Shown: piece after piece, positions 43,476 through 48,754 of the stretch
How positions within the stretch are numbered: the first letter of the stretch is position 1
How the letters are laid out: every line of letters begins with the position of its first letter
Program-made: the position numbers and the translations under genes
The notes under the pieces: generated by a model
Databases searched by the model: none
Told to the model about the DNA's origin: nothing
Seen by the model: only the letters and a program-made list of their open reading frames with translations
NCBI GenBank assembly: GCA_003279115.1
Contig: QCBG01000009.1
Location: forward strand, 1-48,754
Length of the DNA stretch: 48,754 nucleotides
Direction of reading: 5' to 3'
DNA from: Prochlorococcus sp. AG-347-E03
GTDB taxonomy: Bacteria; Cyanobacteriota; Cyanobacteriia; PCC-6307; Cyanobiaceae

Positions 43476-44390
43476 TTATAATGCACCATACAGTTTTCTA
43501 AGAAAAATTGCTATGCAAATAAAACAAATCGATAATGTATTAACAATTACATTAAGAGGTGTCAAATGGTAAAAAGTTTTAAATCTATTAGTTTTTATAT
43601 TAATTTTTTTCTTCGAAAGCAATGATTCTGCTCCTTGATCAATTCTTAGAAATATATTCTGAAATAATCTTTCGACTAAAACTAATAATATATTAAAGGA
43701 TTTCTTTAATCCTAAATTTCTAAAATTTATTGATCTAACTGAAACTGATCTAATTATATTTTGAAATTCTTCTTGAACTAAAGGAATAAAGCGTAATGCA
43801 ATTAATAATTGAAAAAGCCACTTACTAATTGGCAATCCAATATTTCTTAATGGATAAAGAAACCAACTTAGGCCCCATACAATGTCTTCTTGTGATGTAG
43901 TTAGAAGCATCAAATTAACACTATGAATGACAGTAAATATCAAAGTAGAGGTTTTTATGCCTAGTTCAAAGGCTTTTCTTGATAAGTTATAAGCACCAAT
44001 ATTTATAAACCATATTTTTTGCGAAGGAATTTGTAAAATATTCCATTTTTCATGACTTTCCACTATTACTTGCAACTCGTTTGGATTTCTTAAGTAACCA
44101 TCAAGAGATTGAATATCAGAAGAAGCAAGTATTGATATACATCCAATTAATAAAGATAGACATGAAAGAAAAAATAATGAACGCCACCATACTCTGGATG
44201 GCAATAAACTTAAAAAAGTAATTAATAACAAACAAACCACTAAACTTAATCTCCATATTGGACCTGCCCAAATTGGAGTAATTAAAAATATCATTACAAT
44301 AATTATTTTTAATCTACTATCAATTATTCTTAGCCAACTTTTATTACCATAAACGTATTGACCAACTGAAAATTTGGTAAGTAAATTCAT
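43476..44390 (-). CDS. EcfT/CbiQ-like transmembrane protein
   Basis: 304 residues with about five to six hydrophobic helices (IIVMIFLITPIWAG, SLVVCLLLITFLSLL, LFFLSCLSLLIGCISIL, IFTVIHSVNLMLLT, VIVNTLSICFICIAIF) and the EcfT family motif WLFQLLIALRFIPLVQEE. EcfT is the coupling subunit of ECF vitamin or metal importers. No EcfA ATPase or S component is nearby, and this cyanobacterial/plastid subgroup is of unknown substrate. ATG overlaps the der stop by one base (TAATG). Confidence 0.8.
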   Translation of the reverse strand: MNLLTKFSVGQYVYGNKSWLRIIDSRLKIIIVMIFLITPIWAGPIWRLSLVVCLLLITFLSLLPSRVWWRSLFFLSCLSLLIGCISILASSDIQSLDGYLRNPNELQVIVESHEKWNILQIPSQKIWFINIGAYNLSRKAFELGIKTSTLIFTVIHSVNLMLLTTSQEDIVWGLSWFLYPLRNIGLPISKWLFQLLIALRFIPLVQEEFQNIIRSVSVRSINFRNLGLKKSFNILLVLVERLFQNIFLRIDQGAESLLSKKKINIKTNRFKTFYHLTPLNVIVNTLSICFICIAIFLRKLYGAL

Positions 44391-45763
44391 TAATCTTTTT
44401 GAATTAACTCAATATTTTCCCTCTCTACCTCTTTATTTAAAGCTCTTTGCTGTTTCCCTCTCCAAAGTAGAATGAGAGGTGTACCTTCAAAGCCTAAATT
44501 CAATCTAATTTGTTTTTCAATATATCTTCTATAAGTTATTCCAAATAATTTAGGATCGTTTACAAAAAGAGTGAAAGTAGGAGGTTTATTCTTAACTTGT
44601 GTGCCGTAATAAAGTCTACCTTGCTTTCCACTTCTTTTAGTTGGGGGACTTTTCCAACTAATAGATTCCTTAAGCACTTCATTAACTACAGATGTTGTAA
44701 CTCTTCTTCTATGTTGATTAACTGCGTTAAGAGCATGCTCAAAAATATTATCAACTCTTTGACCAGTAAGGGCAGATATAAAAATCATTTTTGACCAGTG
44801 TACAAAATAAAGTTTAGATCTAAGTTCTTTTTCTACTTGATAAATTGTTGAACTATTTTTTTCTACAAGATCCCATTTGTTAACTACAATTATACAAGCT
44901 CTGCCTTGTTCTTCAATTCGGCCTGCCAACTTTTGGTCTTGATCAGTTACGCCATCTATAGCATCTATAACTAATACACAAACATCACTTCTATCTATAG
45001 ATTTAAAAGCCCTATTAATACCAAAGAATTCAGTGCCGTATTTAACATTTTTCTTTCTTCTAATCCCAGCAGTATCAATAATTTTCCAATTATTATCACC
45101 TTTTTTAATAAGCGTATCTATTGAATCAGTTGTCGTACCACTAATATCGCTAACTATTGCTCTTTTTTCTCCACAGATTGAATTTAACAAACTAGATTTA
45201 CCAACATTAGGCCTACCAATAATTGACATCATTATCTTTTCTTCATCATCCTTGATATTATTTTCAGGAAGTTCGCCAATAACAAGATCCAAAAGATCTC
45301 CAGTACCTGAACCATGAATAGCCGAAACAGGGTTAGGTTCGCCCAACCCTAATTTCCAAAACTCCGAAGCTAAAGATATTCCTAAAGTAGTCGATTCGCA
45401 TTTATTGACAGCCACAATTGTTTTACAGCTTGAGTTTCTTAACCATTTTGCTATTGATAAATCACCATCAGTAACGCCTTGATTCCCATCTACCACCAGT
45501 AACGCGAGAGAAGCCTCTTCTAGAGCTAAAAAAACTTGTGTCCTTATCTCTGGGAGAAATTCACTATCATCATCAAAAACTAAACCTCCAGTATCAACTA
45601 TTTGAAATTCCTTACCTCCCCATGAAGCATTTTGATAAGTTCTATCTCTTGTAACACCAGGCTTATCAAATACTATTGCATCATTACTTTGGCAAAGACG
45701 ATTAACTAAGGTAGATTTCCCAACGTTCGGTCTTCCGATAATTGCTATTGTAGGAAGAATCAA
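44390..45763 (-). CDS. der: Ribosome biogenesis GTPase Der (EngA)
   Basis: 457 residues with two tandem GTPase domains: [14 protein letters not shown] (about 10-23) with DTGGL and NKCES, and [14 protein letters not shown] (about 182-195) with DTAGI and NKWDL, then the C-terminal KH-like domain ([21 protein letters not shown]). Essential for 50S assembly. TTG start at 45763. It is 74 nt downstream of the DUF1823 gene and coupled to the ecfT-like gene. Confidence 0.97.
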   Translation of the reverse strand: MILPTIAIIGRPNVGKSTLVNRLCQSNDAIVFDKPGVTRDRTYQNASWGGKEFQIVDTGGLVFDDDSEFLPEIRTQVFLALEEASLALLVVDGNQGVTDGDLSIAKWLRNSSCKTIVAVNKCESTTLGISLASEFWKLGLGEPNPVSAIHGSGTGDLLDLVIGELPENNIKDDEEKIMMSIIGRPNVGKSSLLNSICGEKRAIVSDISGTTTDSIDTLIKKGDNNWKIIDTAGIRRKKNVKYGTEFFGINRAFKSIDRSDVCVLVIDAIDGVTDQDQKLAGRIEEQGRACIIVVNKWDLVEKNSSTIYQVEKELRSKLYFVHWSKMIFISALTGQRVDNIFEHALNAVNQHRRRVTTSVVNEVLKESISWKSPPTKRSGKQGRLYYGTQVKNKPPTFTLFVNDPKLFGITYRRYIEKQIRLNLGFEGTPLILLWRGKQQRALNKEVERENIELIQKD

Positions 45764-45837
45764 TTCTTCTCTCCAAAGAAAGTAGTATCCCTTACAACTA
45801 TACCTTTAATAGAATCATTTACATTATTCAAAAAAAC

Positions 45838-46323
45838 TTATTTAATTTCTGGATCGCCAAAATGTCCTTTAACTGGATTAATAGGGGGTGAACTAGGACT
45901 TGGAATTAATCCATTATCTTTTGAAAAACAATTATTTTCAATCGACCAATAAATCAACCAATTTACTGCTGTCGCTCTTCTAGTTCTCCTTGGATAGAGT
46001 TCATTAATCTTATAACCTTTAAAATTAAGAAAATTTTTCAATCCCTGTTTATAGTCTTTTGGAATAGATCGAGTCAAATGTACTGAGGCTGGTCGCTCTG
46101 AAATAATTTGAGGAGCTTTTTCAAATTTTTCTGACCAATAAAGAGGAGTTAATGCGCTAAAGGCCCAATCATTTATAGATATTTCTTTAGTATAAAAAAG
46201 TCTTTCCCAAACTAATTCACAAACAAATACGTCACTAACCTTATCTTCAAGAACAAGAAATAATAGATCCTTACATATTGGCCATGTAAATTGCTTTCCA
46301 ATAAATTTTTCTTTTTTATACAT
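45838..46323 (-). CDS. DUF1823 family protein
   Basis: 161 residues. The family pattern is clear: VCELVWERLFY, DWAFSALTPLYWSEKFEKAPQI, ERPASVHLTRSIPKDYKQGLKNFLNFKGYKINELYPRRTRRATAVNWLIYW, found only in cyanobacteria and plastids as far as I recall. The basic patch YPRRTRRATAVNWL hints at nucleic acid contact, which is only inference. ATG overlaps the cobI stop by one base. Confidence 0.85.
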   Translation of the reverse strand: MYKKEKFIGKQFTWPICKDLLFLVLEDKVSDVFVCELVWERLFYTKEISINDWAFSALTPLYWSEKFEKAPQIISERPASVHLTRSIPKDYKQGLKNFLNFKGYKINELYPRRTRRATAVNWLIYWSIENNCFSKDNGLIPSPSSPPINPVKGHFGDPEIK

Positions 46324-47078
46324 TAATCGAACCTTATCAAAATCAGAGAAAAATAAGGCATAAAATCCTTTTTATATTGGGATGCATATTGAATAATTTG
46401 ATCAGGCATCCCAACACTTAAAGCTATTAATGATGTATTGATGATATCCTCTTTTTTTAAAATTTCCCTAACTAAATTCCATCTTTTGCCAACTTTCATA
46501 ATGGCCAACACCGTTTTATTTGGCTTACTTTCCCTAATTAGGGTTGTTAATTCAGATTCTGAAGAAGGGCATTCTTTGATGATCAATGTCTCGCCTTTTT
46601 TTACCAAATCAAAATCATTCAAAGCTGCTGCTGCTGAAATAGAGGAAATACCAGGTGTGGTTTTGGTAATAATTTGGGGATAATTATTTTTTATTATCCT
46701 CAAAATGTTAGAAGAGCTTGCGAATAGCGAAGTATCTCCAAGACAAAGTAAAACTACTGATTCGCCATTATTTATAAATTTCACAATTTTTTCAACAGCA
46801 TTAGACCATATTTCATCAGGATCAAAATCCCTCCTAGCCATTGGAAAGATAATAGGGATATTTTTTTTAAATTTGGTGTATTTCTTGACTATTTCCGCAG
46901 CGAAACTCTTTTTATTATCATCTGAAATTGGAAAAACTATAACTTTCGCCTTTTTGATTGCATCTAAAGCAGCAATTGTTAAAAGCGATGGATCTCCAGG
47001 CCCAACACCAACGATGGTCAATGTGGCTGGATCACTTTTATAACCTGTAAATACTGTTAGAATTTTTTTTATTAACAT
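46323..47078 (-). CDS. cobI: Precorrin-2 C20-methyltransferase CobI
   Basis: 251 residues of the tetrapyrrole methyltransferase family. P-loop-like start TIVGVGPGDPSLLT (about 21-34), LCLGDTSLFASS, and the GISSISAAAA and LAIMKVGKRW elements that mark CobI/CbiL. Catalyses the C20 methylation in the corrin pathway, consistent with pseudocobalamin synthesis by picocyanobacteria. ATG at 47078. miaE precedes it by 17 nt. Confidence 0.93.
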   Translation of the reverse strand: MLIKKILTVFTGYKSDPATLTIVGVGPGDPSLLTIAALDAIKKAKVIVFPISDDNKKSFAAEIVKKYTKFKKNIPIIFPMARRDFDPDEIWSNAVEKIVKFINNGESVVLLCLGDTSLFASSSNILRIIKNNYPQIITKTTPGISSISAAAALNDFDLVKKGETLIIKECPSSESELTTLIRESKPNKTVLAIMKVGKRWNLVREILKKEDIINTSLIALSVGMPDQIIQYASQYKKDFMPYFSLILIRFD

Positions 47079-47095
47079 TCTTAATTAAATTATTT

Positions 47096-47704
47096 CTAAC
47101 TATGTACCCTTGGCATCATAAAAGTTTCAACAAGTATTGCTGACTCAATTTCAGACAATTCTTCTAACCTTTTGAAAGTTTGATTTTTAGAGAATTTGGT
47201 TTGCGCTAGTTTCCAATAAACTCCAAAATGTCTTGCCTCACTCTCAAGCAGAGACTTATAAAGTGCTTTAAATGATTTATCTTCAGAATTCAGAGCAAGC
47301 AAGCTTAATCTTTCATGACTTCTCGCCTCAATAAGTCCTGCGATTAAGAAACTATCAAGCATTCTGTTGGGCTCTTCCTTCCTTATATTCTTGGATAATT
47401 CGGCTCCATATGGAGGTGGTTTTAATGTTTCAAGAGAATGTCCAAGATCCTTTAAAAAATATAGTATTTTTTCAAAATGCTCTAATTCTTCTCTCGCAAT
47501 TGGACTTAGAACTTCTGCCAGATTTGGTTCTGATGGATATCTAAACATCAATTGAATAGCCACGCCTGCTGCTTTTCTTTCACAATGAGCATGGTCAATA
47601 AGAATATCTATTGGATTAGATAATGCGAGTTTGATCCACTCATCTGAGGTTAATGACGATAAATATTTAATATGAGAAGAAGGCCTTTTAAAATCAACAA
47701 GCAT
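47096..47704 (-). CDS. miaE: tRNA-(ms2io6A)-hydroxylase-like protein (MiaE)
   Basis: 202 residues. A ferritin-like diiron bundle: HAHCERKAAGVAIQLMFRYPS (Glu and His), REELEHFEKIL (ExxH), LIEARSHERLSLLAL (ExxxH) and LLESEARHFGVYWKLA (ExxH), matching the MiaE hydroxylase family that hydroxylates ms2i6A37 in tRNA. ATG at 47704, directly abutting the aroQ stop. The diiron ligands are seen; the tRNA substrate follows from the family. Confidence 0.9.
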   Translation of the reverse strand: MLVDFKRPSSHIKYLSSLTSDEWIKLALSNPIDILIDHAHCERKAAGVAIQLMFRYPSEPNLAEVLSPIAREELEHFEKILYFLKDLGHSLETLKPPPYGAELSKNIRKEEPNRMLDSFLIAGLIEARSHERLSLLALNSEDKSFKALYKSLLESEARHFGVYWKLAQTKFSKNQTFKRLEELSEIESAILVETFMMPRVHS

Positions 47705-48148
47705 TTAATTTTTACTACTTAAATATTCAATGATTCCTTCAAGAGCTAAGGAATAACTTGATATACCGAATCCACTAATAATTCCTATTGCTTTATCTGT
47801 AAGAAAAGATTCTTTACGAAAATCTTCTCTACTAAAAATATTTGAAATATGCAACTCTACAAATGGAATTTTTGATCCAATTAAAGCATCACGAATAGAA
47901 ATCGAGGTATGAGTAAAAGCGCCAGCATTAATTAGAATACCTTGAATCCTATTAACGGAATCATGAATTTTATCAACTATTTTGCCTTCATGATTACTTT
48001 GAAAACATTCAAGATTAATACTTTTTTCGTTAGCAACTTTAGTTAAATCTTTTTCTATATCTCTCAATGTTTTATTACCATATATTTCAGGTTCTCTAGT
48101 ACCCAATAGATTTAGATTTGGTCCATTTATCAATAAAATATTCATCAT
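47705..48148 (-). CDS. aroQ: 3-dehydroquinate dehydratase, type II
   Basis: Third step of the shikimate pathway. 147 residues counted from the ATG at 48148 ([21 protein letters not shown]); a longer frame back to 48211 adds 21 residues ([11 protein letters not shown]...) not found in the family, so it is rejected. The catalytic tyrosine is in EIYGN, the loop [29 protein letters not shown] and [13 protein letters not shown] follow. Start of a compact minus-strand group: aroQ, miaE, cobI, DUF1823. Confidence 0.95.
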   Translation of the reverse strand: MMNILLINGPNLNLLGTREPEIYGNKTLRDIEKDLTKVANEKSINLECFQSNHEGKIVDKIHDSVNRIQGILINAGAFTHTSISIRDALIGSKIPFVELHISNIFSREDFRKESFLTDKAIGIISGFGISSYSLALEGIIEYLSSKN

Positions 48149-48247
48149 CAATAAAGTCTTTTCTTTACAAATCCTATCTAGAAAGAAACAAAAAAACCAA
48201 AACAATTTCACACAAAGTGTCCATTAACTGATAAGTTCAAATAGTGG

Positions 48248-48329
48248 GGGTCGGTGCCCGAGTGGTTAAAGGGGGCGGACTGTAAATCCGCTGGCTCTGC
48301 CTACGTTGGTTCAAATCCAACCCGGCCCA
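48248..48329 (+). tRNA. tRNA-Tyr (anticodon GTA)
   Basis: The acceptor GGGTCGG pairs with CCGGCCC (one G-U), discriminator A at 48329. The anticodon stem-loop is GCGGA-CTGTAAA-TCCGC with anticodon GTA, the long variable arm (about GGCTCTGCC) marks a class II tRNA, and the T arm is GTTGG-TTCAAAT-CCAAC. About 82 nt without CCA. The next tRNA starts 10 nt later, so both may be cut from one precursor. Confidence 0.97.
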
Positions 48330-48339
48330 CTTTAAAATT

Positions 48340-48411
<72 letters not shown>

Positions 48412-48499
48412 CTTGCACAATCGACTAATAATACTGGGATCTCATAGATAAGCATTTCACCCGAAATTCAGATATATTTGATAAAGGTTATTTTTAGGC

Positions 48500-48664
48500 A
48501 TGTCACTGTCTTCATACCGGATGCACAGAATATATATAGCAGCAACTATGAATTATGGCCTTGGTTCTGACGACCCAGAAGAGTTGGCATACTTTAACAA
48601 AATTAGAAATAATATAGATGATATGAAAAACGAGCCGGTAAAAAAGGGAGTGTCCTTCAATTAA
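48500..48664 (+). CDS. 54-residue hypothetical protein
   Basis: ATG at 48500, TAA at 48662. The peptide reads MSLSSYRMHRIYIAATMNYG, then LGSDDPEELAYFNKIRNNIDDMKNEPVKKGVSFN, without membrane segment or known motif. Its balanced amino acid composition in so AT-rich a region, and its position 88 nt after tRNA-Thr on the same strand, favour a real small gene. Not recognised. Confidence 0.5.
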   Translation: MSLSSYRMHRIYIAATMNYGLGSDDPEELAYFNKIRNNIDDMKNEPVKKGVSFN

Positions 48665-48706
48665 GATATAAGATTTCCTCGAAGGATTTAATTAAATTTT
48701 TAAACC

Positions 48707-48754
48707 TTACTCATATTTAAATTCAATTGTTGATCCTTTTTCCGTATATGGAAG
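48707..48754 (-). CDS. Possible C-terminal end of a further gene (partial)
   Basis: On the minus strand an open frame enters at the window edge and reads LPYTEKGSTIEFKYE before a TAA at 48707. Fifteen codons are too few to identify a family, and the frame could be open by chance. Listed because the residues look protein-like. Confidence 0.25.
   Translation of the reverse strand, partial: LPYTEKGSTIEFKYE

Noticed and set aside
46705..47043. Plus-strand 112-codon frame opposite cobI
   Set aside because: Antisense shadow of well-conserved CobI codons.
48149..48211. Upstream extension of aroQ that looks like a signal or membrane segment
   Set aside because: Type II dehydroquinases are cytosolic and begin at the INGPNLN strand; the ATG at 48148 gives normal length.

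Overview
The window is a piece of a very AT-rich, gene-dense cyanobacterial chromosome, most likely a high-light Prochlorococcus or a close marine picocyanobacterial relative. This is an inference from gene content and style, not a database match. The evidence is chlorophyll synthase (ChlG), the NDH-1 subunit NdhB, a PetP-type cytochrome b6f protein, MenG/UbiE for phylloquinone, the cyanobacteria-specific regulator PipX, a DgdA-like glycosyltransferase, and a glutamine-II (Downstream-peptide) riboswitch of the kind known from marine picocyanobacteria. No gap exceeds 300 bases, many same-strand genes touch, and seven convergent pairs are separated by 22 nt or less or overlap. About one third of the coding regions start with TTG or GTG. 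No IS element, prophage, integrase or CRISPR array is visible.

Layout. 1-2.7 kb (-): topA and the start of a lipoprotein gene. 2.9-5.1 kb (+): ndhB and an orphan ABC ATPase. 5.1-8 kb: birA (-), a DUF721/DciA-like gene with a zinc ribbon (+), hisF and ubiE/menG (-). 8-11 kb (+): petP-like, chlG and a class A penicillin-binding protein. 11-12.7 kb (-): rsmB with two short genes upstream. 12.8-15.1 kb (-): a compact four-gene unit DCC / DUF2805 / DUF2256 / FeS-BCP-type photolyase. 15.2-20.8 kb: trmH, a DppC-type permease, lepA, mqo and nfu. 21.1-21.6 kb: glutamine riboswitch, small DUF4278 protein and a strong terminator. 21.6-24.4 kb (+): ArsM-like methyltransferase, class V PLP enzyme and three small ORFs. 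24.5-27.4 kb (-): SDR, murE, glutaredoxin-like, yidD. 27.5-31.8 kb (+): rpsD, then two transsulfuration-type PLP enzymes and cysK. 31.9-37.7 kb (-): queA, pdhC, ylqD-like, acyl-ACP/CoA synthetase, lipB. 37.7-41 kb (+): lrtA/hpf, a DeoC-like gene, recO, dgdA-like. 41-48.1 kb (-): aroQ, miaE, cobI, DUF1823, der, ecfT-like, pipX, pipY, sepF, proC in transcription order. 48.2-48.4 kb (+): tRNA-Tyr and tRNA-Thr, then a small conserved-looking ORF and the possible tail of a further gene.

Themes. Nitrogen status is read at two places: by the riboswitch in front of the DUF4278 gene, and by PipX, whose known partners are PII and NtcA. Sulfur and methionine supply is grouped in the two cystathionine synthase/lyase-type genes and cysK. 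Lipoate use (pdhC) and lipoate synthesis (lipB) lie in the same block. The most noteworthy items are the riboswitch/DUF4278 module, the photolyase unit whose enzyme appears to have lost the Fe-S cluster ligands of its family, a DeoC-like protein lacking the Schiff-base lysine, the zinc-ribbon DciA-like protein, a dyad between topA and ndhB, and several genes shorter than 60 codons.
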